From contig NC_077242.1 in assembly GCF_947179165.1 (NCBI RefSeq), positions 37,519,097 to 37,583,096 of the forward strand: DNA of 64,000 bases, in the 5' to 3' direction. Below are positions 10,930-22,067 of this stretch, in pieces. Below the pieces are notes generated by a model. That model was not told the origin of the DNA, ran no database searches, and saw nothing but the letters and a program-made list of their open reading frames with translations. The position numbers were made by a program, and so were the translations under genes. The stretch is from Solanum dulcamara. Lineage: Eukaryota > Streptophyta > Magnoliopsida > Solanales > Solanaceae. The stretch's first letter is position 1, and the number at the start of each line of letters is the position of its first letter.

Positions 10930-12010
10930 TAATATACGAGGTCGAAGATTCCACAATACGACCTTGGCTACAAGACTCACTTTGCACTCCCTGGACAGAT
11001 AATTCTATATGGAATGTTATCAGTAGATTAACAATATCAACCCATGTTCCTTCAATAAAGGACTACGTGTCCAATCGAGATTATGTAAAATTATAGGTCA
11101 AGAGGGTAGTGAGACTTTATGGAGTTCCCATAGCTATTGTCTCAAACGAAGGAGCTCGAGTTATAGTTAACTACTAAATATCAGTCCAAGAAAAGATTGG
11201 AAAGACAGATAGGTCTTCATACACCATTGTACCCTCAGACCAAAGGACAGACTAAGCTTACTAGATAAACGCTAGAAGAGGTATTGCGAGCCTATACGAT
11301 TGACTCCAAAGGTAGCTTGGATAATTGCCTACTCCATGTTAAGAGTATTTACTACATCAACTATCATTCTTGTCTCCAGATGGCCCCGGAAGAGACTTGG
11401 TATGGCAAAAAGAGTAGGTTGTCAATTGGTGGGTTGATATTGGTAAAACACGACTAATGGGCTCGGACATGGTCCAATAAGTTGTATAGAAGGTGAAGCT
11501 AATGTAGAAGAGGTTATTAGCTGCCTAAAATCGACAGAAGTCATACGTAGGTAATCGATGTCGACTTCTAGAGTTTTAAGTTAATGATTGGGCATTTTCG
11601 AAGGTACCACCCACAGTGAAAGTAATGAGATCTAGCAGGAAAAAGGACCTTAGTCCCAGATACATTGGCCGTATCAGATCCTCCGCCGAATAGGCAAGGT
11701 TGCCTATGAGCTGGACTTACCAGCAAATCTGGAAGTGGTACATCCAGTCTTCCATGTATCAATGCTTTGCAAGTATATTGGTAATCCAACTCGGGTATAT
11801 CTCGTAGAGGGTATCCAGGTTATAGAGGAGTTATCCTATGAGAAGCAACCTATCGCCATCTTGGGTTGGCGAAGTAGAAGATTGTGAACTAAGGACGTAG
11901 CTTCCGTTAAGGTATTGTGGCAAAATAAAAATCGTGAAGAGATGACATGGGAAGTGGAGGAGGAAATAAAATACAAGTATCCGTACCTACCCCTTATGCT
12001 ACAGGTAATC
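10930..12010 (+). pseudogene. B' integrase and chromodomain-like tail remnant
   Basis: Heavily broken by stops and frameshifts. Readable pieces are ISRLTISTHVPS (the DRLTKSAHF region) near 11010, LYGVPIAIVSNEGAR near 11120 (the second catalytic Asp of ISDRG has become Asn), QTKGQ near 11240, APEETWYG near 11385, SPRYIG near 11655 and a VKVLW...EEMTWEVEEE tail near 11910-11970. The tail corresponds to the chromodomain-like end of chromovirus integrases. No product is expected. Confidence 0.7.
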
Positions 12011-12142
12011 CCAACCTTTGGGACTCTGATAGTGATGGCTCGATGAAAGTATATGTTATTGCAATGGAATAGAGAAACTCTCCATATAGTCTGTATAAGA
12101 TCTTGAGGAAGGTTTTGGTTCACATTCGAGGATGAATGTTCT

Positions 12143-12156
12143 AAAGAGGGGAAGGA
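12143..12156 (+). other. B' polypurine tract
   Basis: AAAGAGGGGAAGGA immediately precedes the LTR start TGTTACACC at 12157, the expected plus-strand priming site. The full-length B element has the matching AAAGGGGGGAAGGA next to its 3' LTR. Confidence 0.75.
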
Positions 12157-12453
12157 TGTTACACCCCATACTTTTGTACCTTGAAATGCATTCTTAAGTC
12201 TCTTGAAAGGCTCTTAAGTTTCATGGAAGGATCGTAAGCCTCTTAAGTTTCTTAAAGCTTCTTAAGACTTCTTAAGAACTCTTAATCTTCTTAAGAGTTA
12301 CCATGTGAGCCGAATAATCTATAACGCTATCAAACAACAAAAGAGAATGCGATACCCTATAGTAGAAAAGATTGAAAATAGAGTTATAAGAATCTGGAAG
12401 TAGTTGGAGACCGAATGATGAGTCGTAGGACATGACTTATTTACGTAAGCTAC

Positions 12454-14015
12454 TGTAACATCCCCTAAAAACGTTGTATACGATATTTCAATTCTCGCCT
12501 AAAAATGTTATAGTCTCTGTATTTTGGGCATAACGTTTTATAGGATTATCCAAATTGGACGATTCAAATTTCTAAGTAACCACATGATCATTATCTACAA
12601 CTTTTGTGAAGACTATAATTTAAGTTTCGGAGTTTATGTCGGTCAAATAAATTAATTATTGTAAGATAGTGTACTGTGACGAAATAGAGTATTTGTAGAA
12701 GAAAATTCATATCTCCCTGTAGGATGCTCCAAATAGGTTAATTCTTGAACAACATGAAACTAGACTTCTATATCTACAATTCTTATGAAACACCAAATCT
12801 TAATAATGAATTTTATCTTGTTCAAAAGCAGCTCAAAAAAGGGGTATTCTGTCAAAGATAACTCATTTTACCTACCATGGAAAGATCTAGATACATTTGA
12901 CATCACTCATGACATAAATTGTCCTCCAATTAACATCATCCATGACATTATAAATTTTTATTAAATTTTTAGATTTTTTTAATAATTATTTTATATATTT
13001 TTAGGTCCCTCTTTCCCACCTATAAATACCCACCTTATTTCCTCATTTTATTCATCAAGCTTTCTCAAGCAAGTCTTCTCTCTATACACTTCTTTACACA
13101 TTCTCAAATATAGTTTTAGTTCTTAGTAATGAAGAAATACTATTCCGGTGATTCATATACTCCGGGTAGTACACAAAACGTTCCGGCAAGGAGAAAAGCT
13201 AGGACTCAAGAGTGTTCATTAAGTCTTTCGGTTCTGACTAAAGCTTCAGATTCCAGATATGTAAGGCTTTAATGAGAGTATTCCTTTCACTCTCATGCCT
13301 AAAGTATTTTAATTATATGATAAACTATGTTTATTTTCTTTAAGCTCTACTCTAAGTTATGTGGGTGTTTATCCATGGGTTCTTCCACCCATGTAGTTCA
13401 AAAACTCTTTCAATTAAGTCTCTTGATTTCAAGTAATATTTTTTTATGGTTAATTTCCCACAAAATGAAAGTTTTAAAGGATATCTATATGATTTATTAT
13501 GCATCTATTATATTATGTTCCATATTACATAAATGTTTTAATATTTCCTCAAGGTTCATGCATCCTTACATACTTAATACATTCAAAGTACTAACGCATA
13601 CTCTTTTGCCTAGATGATATCACCATTAGGGATCAGTGCTCCTCCTCGTTCTCCTCCATATGGCTAGTTGAGATTTCGTTGAAGACTACTTTTGGTGAGT
13701 TCCCATGTTTTGGGAATAATACTTCTTTATCTTTCTAGCTTATGATATATTAAGATATTTTACTATGACATTTCTTCTATTATGATTGAGGGTGAGCTAG
13801 GAACTTGTCTTAGCCCTGTTAAATCTAATAGTTAAAGGTATTGTTGGATATATGTAAGTTGAAGATTTACTATTATAATTTCCGCTTGTTTATTTATCAT
13901 CATTACCTATGAAAGGATAAAAGAATGCTAAGAGGCTTGTTTGAGGTACTTTTGGGTTCCTTATTCGCCATGTCATGTCTAGGCCCTAGGCTTGGGTCAT
14001 GACAAACTTGGTATC
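12454..14015 (+). mobile_element. Family E LTR with primer-site remnant
   Basis: A 1551-bp LTR runs from TGTAACATCC at 12454 to GGGTCATGACA at 14004. It is followed by AACTTGGTATC, the same leader and primer-site start as in family C (62764-62778, minus). No internal region or second LTR follows. Flanking sequence continues the B LTR on both sides: TTTACGTAAGCTAC on the left and AAATCTTACATAC on the right, both alignable to B. AACTTGG occurs on both sides of TATC, which suggests loss of the rest by short-homology deletion. Confidence 0.7.
13021..13028 (+). promoter_or_regulatory. TATA box of family E LTR
   Basis: TATAAATA lies within CACCTATAAATACCCACC about 570 bases into the LTR and is followed by a pyrimidine-rich leader. 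This is the expected U3/R boundary architecture. Activity is not implied. Confidence 0.5.
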
Positions 14016-14132
14016 AACTTGGAAATCTTACATACTTAAGCTACTGGAGTACATACTAAGCTTACGTAGCAAGAATTACATAGGTTCGTAAAGTAAGACT
14101 GGATTACGAACTCACAAGGAGGAAAAGAGAGT

Positions 14133-14363
14133 GCCACATGGCAGCATGAGAGAGAGCCACGTGGCAGCATGAGAGAGTGCCATATGGCAGCAGCTGGAGC
14201 AAGGGTGGTGGAACCCATATTCCATGTGGCAGCCTATGATTAGAGGAAAGGGGTGTGTTGTCCCAATGAGGGCTTGACACGTGTCACCACTTAGGGTTTA
14301 ACATATGTCACCACTTAGGGGTTGACACGTGTCACCTTCTAAGGTGGCCTATATATATATATA
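14133..14363 (+). promoter_or_regulatory. Cluster of palindromic E/G-box motifs and TATA run in B' LTR
   Basis: Perfect palindromes GCCACATGGC-like (14133-14142, one mismatch), GCCACGTGGC (14156-14165), GCCATATGGC (14179-14188) and TGACACGTGTCA (14275-14286 and 14333-14344) precede a TA run at 14350-14363. ACGTG cores are bZIP/bHLH sites in plants. The complete B LTRs carry related GACATGTGTC and GCCACATGGC copies near 35525-35610 and 43735-43802. Use as a promoter is inferred. Confidence 0.5.
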
Positions 14364-15638
14364 TTGGATGACTAATTCTTATCAAAAATTCATCCTTATA
14401 TCCAACAAATTCTAAAAAATTCTAGAGAAAGAAAGAAGAGATGAAACCCTAGAGCTAGAGAGAAACTAGTGGCGGCCAAGGGGAGAAAAAGGTAAGTTTT
14501 CCAATTTCATTCCGTGAATTAATTATCTAGGGTATACCATGATGGTATGAAGGTGTTATTAATAAAATGTTATGGTTTGGAGTTGCCCAAAATGTTAGAA
14601 AACAACTATGAAATTTTAGGCTCGTTAAAGAAACTTCTGAAGCAAGTTTCGACGAGTTTGACGAGTTTCGGGCAAGATAAGGGCTTCCCTTTCAAATTGG
14701 AGTTTATGATGTTGTTATGAGGTATATTAATTGTCTTTAATAAGGTTGGAAGTAGAAAAATTATATAAGGATGTTTGACGTTAGAAACAAACTAAATTGA
14801 AGTGGTTATAGCTAAATCGAAGTCGAGTAGTGGGTTGTCGTTGTGGTGTTGCGGGTGCAGCTGGTTGGGTTGCGTGTTTTAGGGCTTTAAATATTTTAAA
14901 AAGGGTATGGGTTCTTCTGGTTTTATCGACACTACCCTCCGTTTGGTATGGTTAAAGATTTTGTGAAATAAAGATTAAAAATTCTATTTTCGTATTATAG
15001 TTTGGAGCTTGTATTGTGTAAGGTTGAAGTGATTTACTTGTAATTATTCTGTTGGTTGTTTTTGGTGGTATGGTTCTGGATATTGTGGCCGAGTTGAAAT
15101 CTCAGGGATGTTGAAGTTATAGGGGAGATGCTGTCCGATTTTTGGTAGATTCGAAACTAGTAACAAACTAGTTGAGAGTAATGAATAAGGAAATAACTCC
15201 TATGAGTACTTGGGTGTAGAGTTGGAAATTGGAAAGTGAAAGGTCATTAACCTTAGTATTACTTTCATGTTATTTAAGAGACGACGAGGCGAACGTGTGA
15301 GAGTAATCCGTAAGAGGTATGTGAAGCTTACCCTTTCTTTCTTTTGGCATGTCTTAGCCTTAAGTGATTGATATATGAAATGTGGAGATAATTCCATTCA
15401 TATAACCCCAAGTATGACTCATAAGTCTTATTCACTTCTCGATGGTAGAATTCCTATACTAGTTGAGTTATTGCCTCTCAAGGCTTCTATATGATGGAGA
15501 GTAGTAAGTATGTGAAGTTATCTCCTTTCTCTTGGCATGTTTTGGCATAAGTACGTAGAGCTACCCTTCTTTCCTTTTGATATGTCTTTGACATAAGTGT
15601 GGTGCTATGATGGTAAGGTAATGCAATAATAAGGTTAT

Positions 15639-15824
15639 GATATCGAGTCCCATAAAGGGCCGGGTATGATATATGATAATTATGACACTGAGTCCTATAA
15701 TGGGCCGGATACTGTATATGATGATATAATGACACCGAGTCCTATAAAGGGCTAGGTACGGTATATAATAATATAATGACACCGAGTCCCATAAAAGGCT
15801 GGGTACGGTATGTGATATGTGGAT
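15639..15824 (+). repeat. About 47-bp minisatellite, 4 copies, in B' LTR
   Basis: Units start near 15639, 15684, 15731 and 15778, each containing GACACCGAGTCCYATAAAGGGC followed by GGTACGGTATATGATAATAT or close variants. One isolated further unit lies at 16096-16130. The full-length B LTRs carry only about two related units (33909-34040), so the array expanded in this copy or its lineage. Confidence 0.7.
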
Positions 15825-16046
15825 CAGACCGAACGTTCCTCGGCATTACTATATGATATGTGGATCAGGACGAACATTCCTCGACATTACTATATGATAC
15901 ATGGATCAGATCGAACGTTCCTCGGTATTACTATATGATATGTGGATCGGGCCATCGTTCCTCAACATTATTATACGATGTACGGATTAGGCCATACGTT
16001 CCTCAGTATGTACTTACTATATACATGGATCGGGCTGTATGTTCCA
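15814..16046 (+). repeat. 41-bp minisatellite, about 5-6 copies, in B' LTR
   Basis: Unit starts at 15814, 15855, 15896, 15937 and 15977 give a period of 41, 41, 41 and 40. A degenerate last unit lies near 16020. The core is TGGATCAGACCGAACGTTCC then CTCGGCATTACTATAT. It abuts the 47-bp array. Confidence 0.75.
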
Positions 16047-16694
16047 TACCGCTAATAATATGTATATGCTTAGGATGAAAGAATGATGTAGATGGTACAC
16101 CGAGTCCCCTAACGGGCTAGGCACAATACATGATGGTAATATGTATGACTTTCTTTTATACGATGCGAGTACGGTAAATGGTTAAATGTTATACTTGCCC
16201 CCTACATCCTTATGCCAACTGTAATCTCCTTATAATGTTTATGCTTTACATACTCAGTACATATGTCATACTGACCCCTCTTTCTCGAGGAGGGCTGCAT
16301 TCATGCCCACAGGTACAGATACACACTTTGGGGATCTGTCAGCGTAGGAGTTCCACTCAGCAATTCAGAAGCGCTCTATTGTGTCAGAGCCTAGTTTTGA
16401 TATTAACCTTTGATGTATATATTTATTTGTTCACGGGTATAGCGGGGGCCCCCTCCCGCCTTATGTTACTGTTCTTACTCTTAGAGGTCTGTGGACATGT
16501 ATGTGGGTTGTGTATGAGTTGTATATGCATGTATGTACAGTGGTGCCTATGATAAGCCTCACCGGCTTATATGTTATCTTGCCTGTTGATATGCTATAAC
16601 TTAAATAGGGGACAGATTTACTTACAGATAGTAGGGATATACGCGAGTTCCTAGTTTGGGCATCTGTCACGGCCTACGGTCTTGGGTCGTGATA

Positions 16695-16955
16695 TTTTTG
16701 ATCCATTTTTGAGAATTGTACTCATCTTTTATGTTGTAGTATCTTTGTACTTGTGATTTCTAGGTTCTAGGAGGGATTCTTAGTTAAAAATACAGGTTTT
16801 GACTTTGTTTCCGCTTATTTATTTTTCTTATGTTAAAAATTCCCTACTCACGATTTGGTTCTTCCCTCAAACCCATAACTTATCATTCCGGGTTGGCTTA
16901 CCTACTGGTTGGTTATAATAGATGCCATCATGACCTGAGAAATAGGGCCGTGACA
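16695..16955 (+). repeat. Family A 5' LTR, right segment
   Basis: Matches 24987-25227 of the 3' LTR, from TTTTTGATCCATTTTTG to the terminal GGGCCGTGACA. The equivalent of 24206-24986 is missing between the two 5' LTR segments. Confidence 0.8.
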
Positions 16956-16958
16956 AGT

Positions 16959-16970
16959 TGATATCTAAGC
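16959..16970 (+). other. Family A primer-binding site, decayed
   Basis: TGATATCTAAGC sits three bases after the 5' LTR and matches TGGTATCAGAGC (initiator-Met tRNA 3' end complement) except at three positions, two of them G to A. Confidence 0.65.
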
Positions 16971-17162
16971 GCTAGGTTGGTTGATCTCATTAGTACTAAG
17001 GTACTGTCTAGTAGAGTCTCACGGTTGGGTGTGGAGATGTCCGTAACTTATCTTTGGGAGGCTATAATATGTTATTTGGAACGTTTTCTATATTGTATTA
17101 TCTCGTGCAGTTTTTTGTCTTACTGGTTTCCCGAAATCACATTTGTTTAACTCTTTCACAAG

Positions 17163-18460
17163 ATGGTTTGTACGTGCGGTGCCATAGATGGTGATGACCC
17201 GCCAGGGTCGGGCAGGCCTAGAGGTTGGCACTAGGGAGTAGGAAGGGGTGTAACACTAGCTCCTGACCTAGAGATAGTTTTGGATCATGTAGAGAAGCAT
17301 TGGGATGCTCCTATTCCTCCTCAGTTGGAGGGCCCACTAGAAGCAGCACAGCCTTCTACCATACCAGTTATGACCCCAGCATTGCAGGCAGCGATTGTTC
17401 AGCTTCTTACGGCTATTGGGGTTATACCACAGGCCCTAGCTCTAGTGGCAGACATACCAACACTATGGGATTCACCCACCTAGCCAACACTTGAGGTTCT
17501 GCCGCCTCTACTAATTATTGCATCCTCACCCGTAGTTCTGAAGGTTTTCTTGTCACTACAGGAGTAGAAGAAGTTAGAGGTCTTTTAGAGGCTGTCACCT
17601 TCGATATTTTCTAGAGCCATTAGCGAGAATGTCATGGAGTTTTTGACTACCTTCTAGAAGTAGCTCCACTCCTTGGGTCTTGTAGAATCCAGAGGCGTCG
17701 ACTTTACCGCTCACCAGTTTTATGGATCTGCCAGGCAGTGGTGGCAATTTTACATTTTATCCAAGCTAACTAGGTCACTACCATTGATATGAGCCCAGTT
17801 TTCAAAGGCCTTTCTTGCTTGATACATCCCCAAGAGCATTAGGGACAGACTCCAAAATCAGTTTACTTAGTCTGAGTAGGGTCAGATGATGATTCTTGAG
17901 TACGAGGCCAGATTTCACCAGCTATCCCGGTATGCTACTATGATTCTACCCACCTAACAGGAGTGGGTACGATGTTTTTTGCGTAGATTGAGGGCCAACC
18001 TGAGGTTGGGGACCGAGCACTTGGTTTCTACGGGCTGCTCTCTTTTTGATGTGGTGGATCATGCCCGCACTATCAAGATTATTCATCACCAGGCCTAAGG
18101 AGGCAGTGATAAGAGACCCAGGTATCAGGGTAACTACAGTGGGTCCCAGTCTAGGGGCCATGATAGTTATGATAGACCCCACCAGCAGTTCCAGTAGGAT
18201 AGGTATCAGTAGGGTCAGTCTAGTCGCCTTGGCAGCAGCTTCCAACAGGGTAGGTATTAGCAGGGTCAGTCCAGCCGCCTTGCTAGTAGCCGAGGGTAGT
18301 CAGCCCCATTTAGAGGGTTCCACTACAAGGTAGAGATCGAGGGGATAAAGTCCATTTCTTTCCTACCGTGGATGAGTTATCACAGGCCGCTCAACTTTAG
18401 GATATTTTGTTTGGGGCTCACTAGAGCATTAGGCTAAAGAGTGTCTCGACTGGGCTAGAC
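17163..18460 (+). pseudogene. Family A gag remnant
   Basis: Begins MVCTCGAIDGDDPPGSGRPR and continues through a Pro/Ala/Leu-rich N-terminus, then the conserved capsid stretch (SARQWW near 17727; IRDRLQNQF near 17840; YEARFHQLSRYA near 17900). A Tyr/Gln/Ser-rich RNA-binding region follows near 18090-18310. The zinc knuckle survives only as GSLEH*AKECL near 18418-18450, with the Gly and Trp codons changed by G to A. Stops are frequent, many at expected Gln or Trp codons. Confidence 0.7.
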
Positions 18461-18659
18461 CGTTGGCAGTAGTACCACCTCTGCCAGAGGTATAGATCAG
18501 GCGACGACCAGTAGAGTGTTTGGGAAGGTCCCTGGGGAGGCCAGTCAAGTGGCAGGGAAAATGGACGTGAGGGAGGCCGATAGGTCCATTTCTATGCCGC
18601 TCCGGCGAGGACAGAAGCCAAGGCTTCAAATGATGTCATCATATGTACTATCCTTATTT

Positions 18660-18990
18660 GTCAGCAAACTGCTTTAGCTTTATTTGATCCAGGTTCCACG
18701 TATTCCTATGTGTTTATATATTTTACTCGTTGTCTGGGTATTGTTTATTAGTTACTTGAGGTGCCATTTCATGTTTCGACCATTGTAGGGGATTCTTTAG
18801 TAGTGGATTAGGTTTGTAGATCCTGTATGGTGTTTATTCAAGGGCATGAGACTCGGGCAGATCTTATTTGACTTAATATGCTGGACTTTGATGTTATTTT
18901 AGGAATGGATTAGCTATCCCCTCACCATGCGATTTTGGATTGTTATGCCAAGATCGTTACATTAGCCATGCCTGGCATTCCCAGGTCTTA
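18660..18990 (+). pseudogene. Family A protease remnant
   Basis: The aspartic protease motif is readable as LFDPGSTYSYV near 18677, followed by VGDSLVVD and LGMD*LSPHHAILDCYAKIV near 18900-18955. The active-site DPG is present. Stops interrupt the frame, including one at the Trp of GMDW. Confidence 0.7.
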
Positions 18991-19099
18991 TGGCAGGGTG
19001 CTGATAGTCGCTCATCGACTGGGATTATATCCTTTATTTGGGCCTGTTGGTTGGGTGCATTTAGGTATTTGGCATACTTAACATATGTTCGTGATATGT

Positions 19100-19900
19100 A
19101 CAGCAAGGCCCCTACGGCTGATTCAGTTTCTATGGTTAGGAAGTTTACTGATGTCTTCCCAACTGACCTACCTATCCTACCCCTAGAGAGAGATATTGGC
19201 CTTGCCGTAGATTTAGAGCTGGGCACTAAGCCTATTTCTATACCACCTTACCATGTGGCCTCTATAGAGCTTAAGGAGCTCAGTGTGCAACTTGAGGATC
19301 TCCTAGGTAAGGGCTTTATTCGTCCGAGTGTGTCTCCATGAGGGTGCACCTATCCTGCTTGTTAAGAAGAAGGATGGGATTATGTGGATGTGTATTGATT
19401 ATAGGTATTTGAATAAGGTGATGGTGAAAATCCGTTACCCTATACCTCATATCGATGATTGTTTTGACTAGTTTCAGGGTGCATCCGTGTTTTCTAAGAT
19501 TGACTTGAGGTCCGACAGCCACTAGTTGTGGATTAGAGCTGCCGATATTTCTAAGACTGGTTTTCGGACTTATTATGGCCACTATAAGTTCCTTGTGATG
19601 TCTTTTGGGCTTACTAATGCCCCCCAACTTTTATGGACTTTATGACTCGAGTATTCAGGCCTTATCTTGACTCTTTCGTGATCATATTCATCAGTGATAT
19701 ACTAGTATACTCACAGAGTAGTGAGAAGCACGCGCAACATTTGAGAGTTGTGCTCCAGACTTTTAGAGATCAATAACTTTATGCTAAATTCTCAAAGTAC
19801 GAGTTTTGTTTGGAGTATGTGGCATTTCTGGGACACGTGGTGTCTAGGGGGATATTATGGTGGATCCAACAAAGATTGAGGCTATTTTGGTTGGCTAGGC
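19100..19900 (+). pseudogene. Family A reverse transcriptase remnant
   Basis: Starts with VRKFTDVFPTDLP near 19135 and keeps [13 protein letters not shown], then a frameshift near 19338, a KKDG region, IDYRYLNKV near 19395, SKIDLRS near 19495 (the following GYHQ is degraded), MSFGLTNAP near 19600 and FISDILVYS at 19687-19713. The first Asp of the FIDD catalytic pair is Ser. VAFLGHVVS near 19818 marks the thumb/connection. Confidence 0.75.
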
Positions 19901-20185
19901 CCACATTTGTTATAGAGATTTGGAGCTTCATCAGATTGGCTGGGTATTATAGGCTCTTCGTCGAGGGTTTCTCTACCATTGCATCCCTATTAACCCATTT
20001 GATTCGTCGGGATATTCCCTTTGTGTGGTCCGAGAAGTATGAGTTGAGCTTTTGTAAGCTCAAGGAGTTATTTACCATCGCTCCTGTTCTTACTCTTCCA
20101 GTTGAGGGCGAGAGCTTTTCAGTATATTGTGTTCTCCTAGTTTAGGTCTTGTGTTTGTTCTGATGCAGCAAGGCTGAGTTATTGC

Positions 20186-20480
20186 TTATGCTTCCAAACA
20201 GTTAAGAGCGCACAAGAAAAACTACCCTACTCATGACCTAGAGTTGGCGGAGGTAGTTTTTGCGCTTAAGATGTAGAGGCACTACTTATACGGGGTTCAT
20301 TATTGGATATATACAGATCGCCGCAGTCTACTGTACATCATGAGTCAGAAGGACCTGAATTCTAGACAGCGGTGCTGGATTGATCTATTAGCCAATTATG
20401 ACATCTTTATTCTCTACTATTCGGAAAAGGCAAATGTAGTAGCAGACGCCTTGAGCTGGAAGGTGGGGAGTATGGATAGT
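20186..20480 (+). pseudogene. Family A RNase H remnant
   Basis: One frame is nearly open: [20 protein letters not shown], then FALKM with a stop where Trp is expected, RHYLYG, IYTDRRSL, a Gln/Arg-rich segment and ANVVADALS. The Glu of DLEL, the Asp of YTDR and the Asp of VADAL are visible. The N-terminal strand with the first Asp is broken near 20130. Confidence 0.7.
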
Positions 20481-20689
20481 TTAGCTTATTTACCTGCGGT
20501 GGAGTGACCCCTAGCCTTAGACATTCAGTCTTTGGCTAATAGGATGGTTAGGTTGGACATCTCAGATTCCAGACTGATTTTGGCTTTTGGAACTTGGTCA
20601 TCTTTATTGGATCAGATTCGTGGTCGACAGTTTCTGGATGGAGCATTGGTAGAGCTTCAAGAGTTGGTATTGTGAGCGAGGGTTCTAGG

Positions 20690-22020
20690 CTTTTATAGAT
20701 ATAGATGGGATACTATGGTTTGATGGTCACCTTTGTGTTCCAGAGTTGGAGACTTTATTTAGTTGATCCTTCTCGAGGTACTTTATTTATTCGGGCACTG
20801 CAAATATATATCGAGATTTGAAACAACATCACTGGTGGTGTGGCATCATGAGATATATATCTTAGTCTGTATCACGTTATTTGAGTTACTAGCATGTTAA
20901 GGTCGAGCACCAATGGCCTGGTAGAGTATTCTAGAGATACCCATTCCCGAATGGAAATAGAAGAGGGTTACCATGGACTTTGTGATAGGATTACCTCAGA
21001 CACCCAGAGGTAATGATGGTAATTGCATCATTATTGATCGATTGACCAAGTCAGCATATTTCCTGTTGGTGCGGTCCACTTTTACTACAAATCGTCTGGC
21101 TCAGATCTATATTCAGGAGGTGGTCTGTCTAACGGGGTACCGGTGTCCATTATATCATATAGGGGATCTTAATTTACTTTCAAGTTCTAGTGTGCCTTTC
21201 AAAGAGAGTTGGGCACCTAGGTTGATCTTACCACGATATTTTATCCATAGACCGATGGCCAGTCAGAGCGTACTATTTAGCTTCTTAAGGATATGCTATA
21301 AGCTTTTGTATAAGAGTTTGAGGGTTATTGGGAGTAGTACTTTCCTTTGGTGGAGTTTGTGTACAACAACAACTACCACTCTAGTATTCAGTTGGTCCCA
21401 TTCAAGGACTTATATGGTAGGCATTGTCGCACTCCAGTTGGTTGGTTTGAGTCTTCAAAGCATGGGTCGTATAGTATTGATTTACTTCAGAATGCCATAG
21501 CCAGGGTTCGGGTTATCCAGGATAGGCTGAGGATAGCTTAGAGTAGGCACCAAAGTTATGCTGATCGTAGGCGTCAGTCCTTGCGCTTTGAGGTTGGAGA
21601 TCGGATGTTCTTGCAGGTGTCTCTCTTGAAGGGTGTGATGAGATTCGGCAGGTGGGTTAAGCTTAGCCCTAGGTATATCACGCATTTTGAGATTCTGAGG
21701 AGAGTTAGAGAGGTTGCTTATGAGGTGGCTTTTCCTCTAGCATTTTCAGCTGTACACCCTATTTTCCATGTCTCTATGCTGTGTCGGTACATTCCAGATG
21801 AGTCCCATGTGCTTCAGTATGGTTCTGTTGAGTTGGATGATCGCTTGACTTTTGCTGAGAAATCGGGTTCTATTCTAGCCAAAGATGTTCACCAGCTTTG
21901 TTATAGGTCCATCACTGTGGTTAAGTCTAATGGCACCATCGTCCGATCAAGGAGGCTACCTGGGAGACCGAGCAAGAGATGGGGGAGCAGTTCCCTAGCT
22001 TATTTGAGCATCCACGTATA
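20690..22020 (+). pseudogene. Family A integrase remnant with C-terminal tail
   Basis: The HHCC finger (20690-20900) has lost most ligands. The core begins MDFVIGLPQT at 20973, where the first catalytic Asp is present, followed by IDRLTKSAYF. The middle is frameshifted. EFVYNNNYHSSIQ lies near 21350. The GPY/F-like C-terminal region SPRYITHFEILRRV lies near 21670, then VHPIFHVSML near 21756. The tail ends with ATWETEQEMGEQFP near 21957, a chromodomain-like end typical of chromoviruses. Confidence 0.75.
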
Positions 22021-22067
22021 ACCTTGTCTTTACTTTCACAGATGAAAGTTCTTTTAGTAGTAGATGT

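Larger units (their letters stand above)
10617..16694 (+). mobile_element. B': 5'-truncated family B Ty3/gypsy element nested in A
   Basis: Only integrase, C-terminal tail, polypurine tract and 3' LTR remain. 5' LTR, gag, protease and RT are gone. The coding remnant matches the integrase tail of the full-length B element at 36380-37530. The right end is the LTR end GGGTCGTGATA (TGACA decayed) at 16694, directly followed by resumed family A LTR. 10617-10930 contains nothing I can assign. Confidence 0.75.
12157..16694 (+). repeat. B' 3' LTR, interrupted by an LTR of family E
   Basis: Starts TGTTACACCCCATACT like the B LTRs and ends GGGTCGTGATA. Without the family E insertion it is close to 3.0 kb, against 3044-3046 bp for the complete B LTRs. 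It contains the CTTAAG-rich start, the palindrome cluster and TATA run near 14133-14363, and minisatellites at 15639-16046. Confidence 0.8.

Noticed and set aside
12446..14044. TAAGCTAC direct repeat (12446-12453 and 14037-14044) as target duplication of the family E LTR
   Set aside because: The right copy aligns with native B LTR sequence (GTGAGTTAC region), so the match is probably coincidental.
15487..16078. ORFs encoding repeated Tyr/His/Ser-rich peptides near 15487-16078
   Set aside because: They are products of the 41- and 47-bp minisatellites, open on both strands because the unit lacks stops in some frames.
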